The notes below the pieces were generated by a model that searched no databases, was not told the origin of the DNA, and worked only from the letters and a program-made list of their open reading frames with translations. From assembly GCA_023391015.1 (NCBI GenBank), contig JAEWBT010000071.1, positions 1-41,088 of the forward strand: DNA of 41,088 bases. The letters run 5' to 3'. The translations under genes were made by a program, and so were the position numbers. This stretch comes from Bacteroidota bacterium. GTDB taxonomy: Bacteria > Bacteroidota > Bacteroidia > Chitinophagales > Chitinophagaceae. Shown in pieces: positions 6,811 through 14,319 of this stretch. Positions within the stretch are counted from its first letter, which is position 1; each line of letters opens with the position of its first letter.

Positions 6811-9771
6811 ATGCCGTACCTGCGTTTATTTTTCGTTTTTTGCGCCGCTTTGATTTGGGGAAATGCGGACGCCCAATCCACTTATTTCCAACAACAACAG
6901 CGCTGGGTGGACAGTGTGTACACCCGCCTGACGCCGCGCCAGCGTATCGGGCAGTTGTTTATGGTGGCGGCTTATAGCGGGGGCAAGAACGCCAACGACG
7001 AAAAAATCACCCCGCTGGTGCAAAGCGGGCAGGTGGGCGGACTGATTTTCATGCAGGGCGGACCGGTGCGGCAGGCTATGCTCACCAATAAATACCAACA
7101 AATGGCGCCCGTGCCCCTGCTGCTGGCAATGGATGCGGAATGGGGTCTTGGGATGCGGCTGGACAGCGTGCAGAACTACCCGCGGCAGATGATGCTGGGC
7201 GCCACGCGCGACTCGGCGCTGATGTACCGGGTAGGCGCGGCCATTGCGGCGCAGTGCCGCCGGCTGGGCGTCCACGTGAACTTTGCACCGGATATTGACG
7301 TAAACAACAACCCCGACAACCCGGTGATTAACACGCGGTCGTTTGGGGAAGATAAATACGAGGTTTCGCGGATGGGGATTGCTTATGCTAAGGGCTTGCA
7401 GAACAACGGGGTGATGGCCTGCGCGAAGCATTTTCCGGGGCATGGTAACACGAATGTGGATTCCCATAAAGATTTGCCGACGATTTCGGCGAGCCGGGCA
7501 GAGCTGGATAATGTGGAACTGTTTCCGTTTCGCCAACTCATTCGGGCGGGCGTTCAAAGCGTGATGATTGCGCACCTGGAAGTGCCGGCGCTGGAGAAAA
7601 GTCCGAAAATTCCCACCACGCTTTCGCAAAGCACGATTACCGGTGTTCTCAAAAACGAATTGGGTTTTAAAGGGTTGATATTTACAGATGCGCTCAACAT
7701 GGAAGGCGTGGCGAAATACTTTGCGCCGGGCGAGGTGGATTTAAAAGCCTTTATCGCCGGAAACGATGTGCTGCTTTTTTCGCAGGACGTTCCGGCAGCG
7801 ACGGCAATGATTGAAGCCGCGCTGAAAGACGGACGCATTTCGCAGGGCCGCCTGGAGGAAAGCGTGAAGAAAATTCTGGCCGCGAAATACAACGCCGGAC
7901 TGGCCAAATGGCAGCCCATTTCCACCGTGGGCATTACCGCCGACCTCAACCGCAGCACGGCCCAATTGCGCCGCGAGATTTCCGAAGGCGCAATCACCGT
8001 TTTCGGGGGCAGCAACCGGGCGCTGAGCACCATTCGCCAGAAAGGGTCGCGCGTGGGCTATTTTGCCGTCAACGCCGCCGCACCCACCACCCTCTACGAA
8101 TCCCTGCGCGACAGCCTGAAAGCGAACCTGGAAATCCGGTATTTGCCCAAAGGCAGTACAACCGCAACTGCCAACGCTTTGCTCCGCCAAACCGACCGCT
8201 ACGACGCGGTAATCGTGGGCATCCACGGCATCAGTCGCACCCCGGCCAACAACTACGAGCTGGACGCCGGCGCGATGGCTTTTCTTTCTCAAATCCAAAC
8301 CGACGAAAAAGCGTTGCTGGTGGTGATGGGCAACGCCTATGCCATCAAAGACCTGTGCAAAACGGGAAGCGGACTCATTACTTACGAGGAAGATTCTTTC
8401 AGTCAGCGCACGGCGGCCCAGGTGATTTTAGGGAATCTGCCCGCCAAAGGCAAACTGCCCGTAACGCCGTGTCCGGAACTCAAAACCGGCGCGATACTGC
8501 CCGCTACCACCGACCCGATTCCGATGCCCACCGGAAAATTGCCTGCCAACCTCGAACCGGCGAGCTACGACGAGGCGGGAGTGCTGCGGCCCGAGCGCCT
8601 TTCGGCCCTGAGCCGCGAGATTGGTGCAGCCATTGGGCGCGGTGCGTTTCCGGGATGCCGCGTGCTGGCCGCGCGGAACGGAAAAGTGTTTCTGGACCTC
8701 AGCGCCGGCAAAACGTCTTACGGTCCGGCGGCTCCGGCGGTGACGCAAAACACCATTTACGACGTAGCGTCCCTGACTAAGGTGATAGCTACCAACCTGG
8801 CGGTGATGAAGCTCACCGAGGACGGCAAGCTGTCGCTGGACGGCACGATTGGGCAGTATCTGCCCGAAGCGCGCGGCACCGACAAAGAAGGCATTCGCGT
8901 GCGGGACCTCTTGCTGCACCGCGCCGGACTGGTGGCCTACATTCCGTTTTGGAAAAGCACCAAAGACAGCACCGGTCAGAACAGCGCCCTGGCTTACCGA
9001 GGCACGCGCCAAAAAGGGTTTGAAGGACAGGTAAGCGATGACCTTTTTATCCGCAACGATTACCGCGATTCTATCTGGAAGAAAATCTATGATTCGCCCC
9101 TGCGCAATCCCGGAAAATACGTGTATAGCGACAACGATTTTTACTTTCTGTGGGCCATTGTGGAAAAAGTTTCCGGAATGCCGATGCCGAAGTATCTGGG
9201 AGAGAAATTCTACGGGCCGCTGGGGTTGAAATACACCGGTTTTAATCCTTTGAGCCGCTTCCCGAAAGCCGAAGTAGCGCCGACTGAAAACGACCAACTC
9301 TGGCGCGGCAGCCTCGTTTGGGGCACGGTGCACGATCAGGGCGCGGCGATGCTGGGCGGTGTGGCGGGCCATGCCGGTATTTTCTCCACGGCGGGCGAGG
9401 TCGCGGTGATTTTCCAGATGCTGCTGACCGGCGGCACCTACAACGGCAAGCGCTTTCTGAAGAAACAAACCATTGACCGGTGTATGGCCTACGGCAGCAC
9501 GGCGTCGCGGCGCGGACTGGGCTTTGATAAACCAGCTCGCGGTACTGCCGCGGTAACGACCAGCGACCGCGCGAGCGCCAAAACCTTCGGCCACACCGGC
9601 TTTACCGGCACCTGCGCTTGGGCCGACCCGGAAACCGGAATTGTGTTTGTGTTTCTCTCCAACCGCGTGCACCCCAGCGCCGAGAATAGCCTGATTACCA
9701 AGCTGAGCGTACGCACCGAAGTGCAGGACCGCGTGTATGAAGCATTTGACCTGCCGAAGGTGAAGCGGTAA
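6811..9771 (+). CDS. Exported NagZ-like GH3 glycosidase fused to a serine beta-lactamase-family hydrolase
   Basis: The 986-residue protein starts with a signal peptide (MPYLRLFFVFCAALIW...ADAQ), so it acts outside the cytoplasm. Residues about 30-400 are a glycoside hydrolase family 3 beta-N-acetylhexosaminidase domain. KHFPGHG at 206-212 continues into DSHKDLP (the NagZ His/Asp loop), and FTDAL places the likely nucleophile at Asp293. A second GH3-type domain fills about 415-600. Residues about 640-986 are a beta-lactamase/DD-peptidase-fold domain with SLTK (Ser654, Lys657), YSDN (Tyr772) and HTG (928-930) in place of KTG. Such fusions are known in Bacteroidota and suggest paired attack on murein sugar and peptide bonds (inference). 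The ATG at 6811 is the only start that gives a signal peptide. Confidence 0.9.
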   Translation: MPYLRLFFVFCAALIWGNADAQSTYFQQQQRWVDSVYTRLTPRQRIGQLFMVAAYSGGKNANDEKITPLVQSGQVGGLIFMQGGPVRQAMLTNKYQQMAPVPLLLAMDAEWGLGMRLDSVQNYPRQMMLGATRDSALMYRVGAAIAAQCRRLGVHVNFAPDIDVNNNPDNPVINTRSFGEDKYEVSRMGIAYAKGLQNNGVMACAKHFPGHGNTNVDSHKDLPTISASRAELDNVELFPFRQLIRAGVQSVMIAHLEVPALEKSPKIPTTLSQSTITGVLKNELGFKGLIFTDALNMEGVAKYFAPGEVDLKAFIAGNDVLLFSQDVPAATAMIEAALKDGRISQGRLEESVKKILAAKYNAGLAKWQPISTVGITADLNRSTAQLRREISEGAITVFGGSNRALSTIRQKGSRVGYFAVNAAAPTTLYESLRDSLKANLEIRYLPKGSTTATANALLRQTDRYDAVIVGIHGISRTPANNYELDAGAMAFLSQIQTDEKALLVVMGNAYAIKDLCKTGSGLITYEEDSFSQRTAAQVILGNLPAKGKLPVTPCPELKTGAILPATTDPIPMPTGKLPANLEPASYDEAGVLRPERLSALSREIGAAIGRGAFPGCRVLAARNGKVFLDLSAGKTSYGPAAPAVTQNTIYDVASLTKVIATNLAVMKLTEDGKLSLDGTIGQYLPEARGTDKEGIRVRDLLLHRAGLVAYIPFWKSTKDSTGQNSALAYRGTRQKGFEGQVSDDLFIRNDYRDSIWKKIYDSPLRNPGKYVYSDNDFYFLWAIVEKVSGMPMPKYLGEKFYGPLGLKYTGFNPLSRFPKAEVAPTENDQLWRGSLVWGTVHDQGAAMLGGVAGHAGIFSTAGEVAVIFQMLLTGGTYNGKRFLKKQTIDRCMAYGSTASRRGLGFDKPARGTAAVTTSDRASAKTFGHTGFTGTCAWADPETGIVFVFLSNRVHPSAENSLITKLSVRTEVQDRVYEAFDLPKVKR

Positions 9772-9801
9772 AGGGCGGATTTTTCCGGAAATGAAATGTC
9801 C

Positions 9802-9836
9802 AAACCTATAAGGTTTCAAAAACCTTATAGGTTTTT
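9802..9836. terminator. Hairpin terminator after the GH3-serine hydrolase gene
   Basis: A perfect 15-bp stem (9802-9816 with 9820-9834) and three-base loop are followed by T residues, 31 bases past the stop. The arms are AAACCTATAAGGTTT and its complement, so it could serve either strand. Confidence 0.75.
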
Positions 9837-9884
9837 TGTTGGATAAACACAGCGTGAAGCACGTAAAATTTCCGGAAATTTTTG

Positions 9885-10037
9885 GACCTGACAGGCTCCT
9901 CCACTTCGTTTCGGACCTGTCAGGTCAGTTTTCGTTCGTGGATAAGATTTTCCGGAAATTCTGTTTCTCGGAAATCGTATTTCTGACCTGACAGGCTCTG
10001 CGGCTTCCATTTCATTCCAGCCTTGACCTGTCAGGTC
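9885..10037. repeat. Two copies of an inverted repeat built on GACCTGACAGG
   Basis: GACCTGACAGG occurs at 9885 and 9985. Its exact complement CCTGTCAGGTC follows at 9916 and 10027, giving two hairpins with loops of 20 and 31 bases. Each right arm lies inside a 13-base near-perfect palindrome, GACCTGTCAGGTC. TTTCCGGAAA words lie at 9869 and 9949. No coding sequence is visible between 9772 and 10191. Confidence 0.7.
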
Positions 10038-10191
10038 CCGGAAATTCCGACTTCTGTTGAAACGGTTTTATGCCCTACATGGCAGCCTCTTTGTAATATT
10101 GTAAGGCGGGAACAATATTTGAGGCCGCGCAGGAAATCCCGGCATTTCAAAAGCGTTTTTCTTTTTCTCTCCCCTTCAAAAAACCACGCGT

Positions 10192-11331
10192 ATGGCGACT
10201 TCCGATTTTAAAAACATGCCTGCCACCATTCCGGCGGAGCTGCGCAATCAATTGCCGATTTTCCAGGTGCTCGGCGACCGGATTCCCTCGGTGGGCAGCA
10301 GTTCATCCGATACTACCGGAACCGCGAAACCCAAAAGCAAGTTTGCTACAATCGTCTTCTGGGCTTTGATCCTCGGCGGGGCCTACTGGTTTGCATCCAA
10401 CATCAACTCTATCCTGACCATGGTAGAGAAAACGATGCGGATCGTTATTTTCTCCATCGTCATTCTGATTCTGGTGATGCTCGCGCCGAAGATTATTTCG
10501 TTTCTGCACCGGCTGGGCACCACGCTTTTGTTTAAAGGCGAAAAAGAAATCATCCGCCGCAACCCGATTGAATCGCTGCAATTGTTGCTCCGCGAAGCCA
10601 AGGATACCCTGAAGCGCGTGAAAGATAAAATCGCGCATGTGGACGGCGTGCGGATTGATATGATTCAAAGCGGACAGGCGGCCCAGCAGTCGGCCACGGC
10701 GAAATACACCCATGCCAAGCGCTTTACCACGCAGGCCGCTGAGCTGGAAACCAAGGCCGATTCGGCACAGAAATCCGGCGATCTGCAACGCGAAAGTGCC
10801 GCCCGTCGCGACGCGAAGGAAACCCGCACCAAAGCGTTTTTATTGGGGAAAGAAGGCGAGGCGGAAGAGCAAAATGCCCGCAGCTATGCCCAATATGCCA
10901 ACCAGTTTGCAAAGGTGATTGAGGTGCTGAAAGACAATGAAAGCGCGGCGCGTATCTACGTGAGTACGCTGGATTCTTCCATCAGCATTTTGCAGAAAAA
11001 GCTGGAAGCCACCAACAAAATGAAAAGCGCTACTGATGGGTTGGCGGAGGTATTCAACATCAAAGACGGCTGGGTGTTTCAGGAAGCGATGAGCGCGGCT
11101 ACGTCTGCCATTTCCCAAAACATTGCCTCGATTCGCTCCAACCTCGAATTCCTCGATCAAAACTCGGCGGTTACCATTGGCGGCACACCCAGCCAGCAGG
11201 AACTCGACGCGTTTATGTCGCGCATCGAAAACAGTCATCTTCAAAAGCTCAACGTGGCCGAAGTGGCGTCTTCGGGTTATGAGCTGAACGAAGCCGAAAA
11301 AGTGGACAAAGGGTTTACCCTGCTGGACTAA
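10192..11331 (+). CDS. Membrane-anchored coiled-coil protein of unknown function
   Basis: The 379-residue product has a polar N-terminus (about 1-45) and two adjacent hydrophobic segments: FATIVFWALILGGAYWFA at about 50-67, and a second near 80-100 (IVIFSIVILILVMLAPKII). A long helical region rich in Ala, Lys, Glu and Gln runs from about 120 to 320 and should form coiled coil. It resembles PspA/IM30-type proteins in texture, but I see no diagnostic motif and do not assign it to that family. The next gene downstream is a membrane-anchored Ppx/GppA-like protein on the same strand, 231 bases away, so the two may work together. Confidence 0.75.
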   Translation: MATSDFKNMPATIPAELRNQLPIFQVLGDRIPSVGSSSSDTTGTAKPKSKFATIVFWALILGGAYWFASNINSILTMVEKTMRIVIFSIVILILVMLAPKIISFLHRLGTTLLFKGEKEIIRRNPIESLQLLLREAKDTLKRVKDKIAHVDGVRIDMIQSGQAAQQSATAKYTHAKRFTTQAAELETKADSAQKSGDLQRESAARRDAKETRTKAFLLGKEGEAEEQNARSYAQYANQFAKVIEVLKDNESAARIYVSTLDSSISILQKKLEATNKMKSATDGLAEVFNIKDGWVFQEAMSAATSAISQNIASIRSNLEFLDQNSAVTIGGTPSQQELDAFMSRIENSHLQKLNVAEVASSGYELNEAEKVDKGFTLLD

Positions 11332-11336
11332 GGCCG

Positions 11337-11550
11337 CGTTGCGGCATTGGACGCCCTTCGGGCATTGGAGAATTGGACTTCGCTTCGCGAAATTGAATGC
11401 CTGACGCCGGAAGCCTCCAACGTTTACCTGATATTTCCCATTTTTGTCTATCTAACCCATTCAAAACATACATTTAGAAGCCACAGGCTCCAATGGCGCT
11501 AGCCGTCCAACCGCGAAGCGGTCCAATTTGCCGAAAGCAAGTCCAATTTA
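11337..11550. repeat. Cluster of ATTGGAC motifs separated by small TTCG-loop hairpins
   Basis: At 11344-11392 the spacer carries TTGGAC followed by GCC-CTTCG-GGC, then TTGGAC followed by TTCGC-TTCG-CGAA. At 11505-11550 the opposite strand carries TTGGAC followed by CCGC-TTCG-CGG and TTGGAC followed by TTGC-TTTCG-GCAA. The two blocks face each other across about 110 bases of unstructured DNA. No gene is visible. Confidence 0.5.
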
Positions 11551-11562
11551 TTCTCTCCTCTT

Positions 11563-12585
11563 ATGCAAAATCAATCTACCTGGTCGCGCCTGCGCTGGCC
11601 CATTAAAGCCCTGATTATCGGTATTCCGCTGGTGGGTGCCATTTGGTTTGCTTCCGAAAAAGGCATTTTCGACGATCCCGGTGCGGAACCTACAACAACC
11701 GTAACCACGACTTCCAATTCCGGAAATGACGGTGAAAATTCCGGAAACTCCACCTCAACAACGACTTCTGCCGAGCAACGCTCTTTTGCCTATCAGGCGC
11801 CCAAGCCGGTGAACGGTACGCTGAAAGGTGTGGTCGAAGTAGGCGCTTCCGGCTTCAACTCTTTTGTGGTGCGGATGGATAAAGACCGGAACTACGAGGT
11901 GGTGAGCAAGGATTTTGGTGAAAGCCTCGTATATGAAGGGCTGGCTACGACCGAAGACATTCGCGCCGGACTCAAAAAATACCTGGCGAAGATGTTTGAC
12001 CACGGTGTGCAGAACAAAAACATGCACTTCGTGATTTCGAGCGGCGCGCAGAAAGAACCGAAGACGGCTACCATTGTGAGCGAGCTCAAGAAAATGGGCT
12101 ATGTGGTGAATCAGGTAACACCGGAGCAGGAAGGCAAACTGGCGCTCAAGAGCGTGCAGCCGCCGGCTTATGTAGACAATTCTTTTGTAGCCGACATTGG
12201 TTCCGGAAACACGAAGGTGAGCTGGTATGAAGGCAATACCCTGAAAGCGATTGAGCTTCCCGGCGCGAAATATTATGAGAAAGGCACGCCCGACGAAGCC
12301 GTTGCCGCAGAAGTAAAACGCGGTGCTGCTGCCATTCCGAAGGCCAAAAGCGAGGTGTGTTTTATCATTGGTGGGGTACCGTTTGAGCTGGCCAAAGAAG
12401 TGCGGCAAGGCGACGAGCGCTACACCGTTTTACAGGATCCTTCTTCCTACAAATCCGACAAAGCGAAAACCAAATCCGGGCTGGTGATTTACAAAGCTTT
12501 ACAGGAGGCCACCGGCTGCGACACATTCGTGTTTGACTGGGACGCCAACTTCACGATTGGCTTTTTGCTGGGGCTGCCAGTATAG
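11563..12585 (+). CDS. Membrane-anchored Ppx/GppA-like (ASKHA-fold) protein
   Basis: The 340-residue product has one N-terminal membrane helix (about 14-30) and a Thr/Ser/Asn-rich linker (about 42-72). The domain that follows keeps the actin/hexokinase-fold landmarks of exopolyphosphatase/GppA. VVEVGASGFNSFVVRM resembles the phosphate 1 loop; VISSGAQKEPKTATIVSELKK, then VVNQVTPEQEGKLAL, resembles the TSAVRDA... / SGEEEA region; and VADIGSGNTK is the phosphate 2 loop. In the soluble enzymes these loops bind polyphosphate or (p)ppGpp. The domain here is short and tethered on the far side of a helix, so activity is uncertain. A terminator follows directly. Confidence 0.65.
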   Translation: MQNQSTWSRLRWPIKALIIGIPLVGAIWFASEKGIFDDPGAEPTTTVTTTSNSGNDGENSGNSTSTTTSAEQRSFAYQAPKPVNGTLKGVVEVGASGFNSFVVRMDKDRNYEVVSKDFGESLVYEGLATTEDIRAGLKKYLAKMFDHGVQNKNMHFVISSGAQKEPKTATIVSELKKMGYVVNQVTPEQEGKLALKSVQPPAYVDNSFVADIGSGNTKVSWYEGNTLKAIELPGAKYYEKGTPDEAVAAEVKRGAAAIPKAKSEVCFIIGGVPFELAKEVRQGDERYTVLQDPSSYKSDKAKTKSGLVIYKALQEATGCDTFVFDWDANFTIGFLLGLPV

Positions 12586-12608
12586 TGTTTAGGAAGAAAT
12601 TTTCCCAA

Positions 12609-12637
12609 AAACGGCTTCTGCAAAGAGGCCGTTTTTT
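12609..12637 (+). terminator. Terminator after the Ppx/GppA-like gene
   Basis: An 11-bp stem (12609-12619 with 12624-12634, one G-T pair) and four-base loop run into T residues, 23 bases past the stop codon. Confidence 0.8.
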
Positions 12638-12711
12638 ATTTTGGGGAACAGGTGTATCGTCTAAAACCTGGATTATAGGGACCTTCGAACACGCTCTTGG
12701 TGCGTATCTTA

Positions 12712-12792
12712 TTTTGTCACCCTGCCTTCGGCAGGGTCTCGCAGTACGGAACTGTCTTTCTCTGAGATTCCGCCGTTGGCGGAATGACAAAA
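12712..12792. repeat. Dispersed intergenic repeat, copy 1 (TTTTGTCA...TGACAAAA)
   Basis: The element is bounded by TTTTGTCA and its exact complement TGACAAAA. Inside are two hairpins: CCCTGCC-TTC-GGCAGGG near the left end and TTCCGCC-GTT-GGCGGAA near the right end. It lies in the 386-base gap between the Ppx-like gene and the Sua5/YciO gene. Confidence 0.7.
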
Positions 12793-12823
12793 TAGTATGA
12801 GGACTATCAATGGTTTTTTTTTG

Positions 12824-12896
12824 TTTTGTCACTCTGCCGAAAGGCAGGGCCTCACAAGTAACCTCTGAGATTCCGCCTTTCGGCGAGTTGACAAAA
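12824..12896. repeat. Dispersed intergenic repeat, copy 2
   Basis: The end motifs TTTTGTCA and TGACAAAA are the same as in the copy at 12712-12792, in the same orientation. The left hairpin CTCTGCC-GAAA-GGCAGGG is kept; the right one (CCGCC-TTT-CGGCG) is partly decayed. About 75 further bases to 12971 show nothing recognisable. Confidence 0.7.
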
Positions 12897-12971
12897 CGAG
12901 TGGAAAAAACAAGGGAGCGGAATGGCAAATAGGGAAGGGCTACAACCAACCAGATTTTCTGGGCAGACCTC

Positions 12972-13595
12972 TTACTCCAGAATAATCGACGAATCGCCCG
13001 CGCCTTCCCGCAAGACTTCTGGCGTTTCGCGGGAAAGATCAATGACGGTAGACGGCTCAATGGGTCCGGGGCCGCCGTCGATCACCAGATCCACCAGTTT
13101 GCCGAAGCGCTCGTAGATCACTTCCGGATCGGTGTAGGCTTCTACTTCCTCGTCATCTTCAGGCAGGGAGCCGCTCATAAGCGGATGGCCGAGAGCCTGC
13201 ACCAGTTTGTGGCAGATTTTATGGTCTGGAATCCGGATACCGACGGTGTCGCGGTGCACTTTCAGGAGCTTGGGCGTTTCGCGGCTGGCCGGCAGGATAA
13301 AAGTAAAGGGGCCGGGCAGCGCAGTTTTGAGCATCCGGAAGGTGGAAGTGCCGAGGCTTTTCACAAACTTCGACGCGTCGCTGAGGTCGCAGCAGATAAG
13401 CGAGAAGCGGGCGTCTTTCATGCGGATGCCTTTGAGCTGGGCAATGCGCTCCACGGCTTTGGTGTTGAACGGATCGCAGCCAAAGGCGTACAGCGTGTCG
13501 GTGGGATAGATAATCACACCGCCTTTCTGGAGCACATCGGTCACTTGCTGGATCAGGCGGGGCTGGGGATTTTCGGGGTGGATGGAAAGCAACAT
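12972..13595 (-). CDS. Sua5/YciO/YrdC family protein, probable threonylcarbamoyl-AMP synthase
   Basis: Proteins of this family make threonylcarbamoyl-AMP from Thr, bicarbonate and ATP for the t6A37 modification of tRNAs decoding ANN codons. The 207-residue product covers a single YrdC domain: VIIYPTDTLYAFGCD near residue 30, then LKGIRMKDARFSLICCDLS, PGPFTFILPAS and EPSTVIDL. The KDARFSLICCDLS stretch resembles the YciO subgroup more than TsaC proper, so the catalytic assignment is less certain than the fold. The ATG at 13595 fits the family N-terminus. It is the last of five minus-strand genes starting at pnuC, 20 bases from the glycosyltransferase. Confidence 0.85.
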   Translation of the reverse strand: MLLSIHPENPQPRLIQQVTDVLQKGGVIIYPTDTLYAFGCDPFNTKAVERIAQLKGIRMKDARFSLICCDLSDASKFVKSLGTSTFRMLKTALPGPFTFILPASRETPKLLKVHRDTVGIRIPDHKICHKLVQALGHPLMSGSLPEDDEEVEAYTDPEVIYERFGKLVDLVIDGGPGPIEPSTVIDLSRETPEVLREGAGDSSIILE

Positions 13596-13615
13596 AAAAC
13601 CAGAAAGCAGCTTTT

Positions 13616-14314
13616 TTAAGGGCGCGTCAGAATCTTTAGGAAGTTGAAGAATTCCTTGGTTAAAAGCGAAAACCGCACCGGCGGAAAAACGATTCCTTCG
13701 CGCAGCTGCACCGGCACTGCTACCAGCTTCATGCCATTGCGCTCGCAGCGCCGCAGGCATTCCAAATCAAAAAGATACCGATCTACAAAGCCCTGGAGAT
13801 AATAGGGCAGTGCCTTTCTTTTCAGGCCTTTCAGTCCGCATTGGGTGTCTGAAATAGAAAGCTTCAGCAGACGCGATGAGAACGCCCGCAGCATCTTGGA
13901 GATGCGCTTGCGGCCCGGCGGAACGGATTGGTAATACACTGCGTCTTTTACGCCCACGGCCACGTCGCAATCAGAGCTTTCCAGTGTTTTCAGAATCCGG
14001 AGCACGCTTTCCTGTGTGTAGGGAAAATCCACATCGGTGTAAAGCACCCACTCACCGGTAGCCGCTTTCATGCCTTGGCGAACGGCATAGCCCTTCCCCC
14101 TGTTCTGCGCGTAGGAAATCACCAGTGCTTCCGGAAGCAGGCTTTTTAAACGCTGCAAATCCGCCTCCATTCCGGGTTTTGTCGCGCCATCATTCACCAC
14201 AATCAGTTCATGTGGCCCCCATGCTTCCGTTAGCGCCCGATGACCAGCCACCACGGTATCTACCCAGTCCGGCAAGGGATTATAGCAAGGCAGAATAACG
14301 GAAAGGGTAGGCAT
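13616..14314 (-). CDS. Family 2 glycosyltransferase (polyprenyl-phosphate sugar transferase-like)
   Basis: The 232-residue protein is a GT-A fold transferase: LSVILPCYN at the N-terminus (nucleotide binding), ELIVVNDGA, NRGKGYAVRQGM, and TDVDFPY (the DxD metal site). It then has SDTQCGLKGLKRKA, a pattern typical of dolichyl/undecaprenyl-phosphate hexosyltransferases such as GtrB/DPG1. No membrane helices are apparent. It would load a sugar from a nucleotide donor onto a lipid carrier at the inner membrane face. The neighbouring multi-spanning protein, five bases upstream in the operon, is a plausible user of that lipid-linked sugar (inference). Confidence 0.85.
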   Translation of the reverse strand: MPTLSVILPCYNPLPDWVDTVVAGHRALTEAWGPHELIVVNDGATKPGMEADLQRLKSLLPEALVISYAQNRGKGYAVRQGMKAATGEWVLYTDVDFPYTQESVLRILKTLESSDCDVAVGVKDAVYYQSVPPGRKRISKMLRAFSSRLLKLSISDTQCGLKGLKRKALPYYLQGFVDRYLFDLECLRRCERNGMKLVAVPVQLREGIVFPPVRFSLLTKEFFNFLKILTRP

Positions 14315-14319
14315 TGGAA

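Noticed and set aside
8428..9819. 463-residue minus-strand open frame over the serine hydrolase domain
   Set aside because: The plus strand encodes clear catalytic motifs through the same bases. The minus-strand product is Arg/Gly/His-rich and matches nothing.
12712..12896. The two adjacent repeats as a possible CRISPR array
   Set aside because: There are only two copies, each longer than a CRISPR repeat and with its own inverted ends, no regular spacers and no cas genes.
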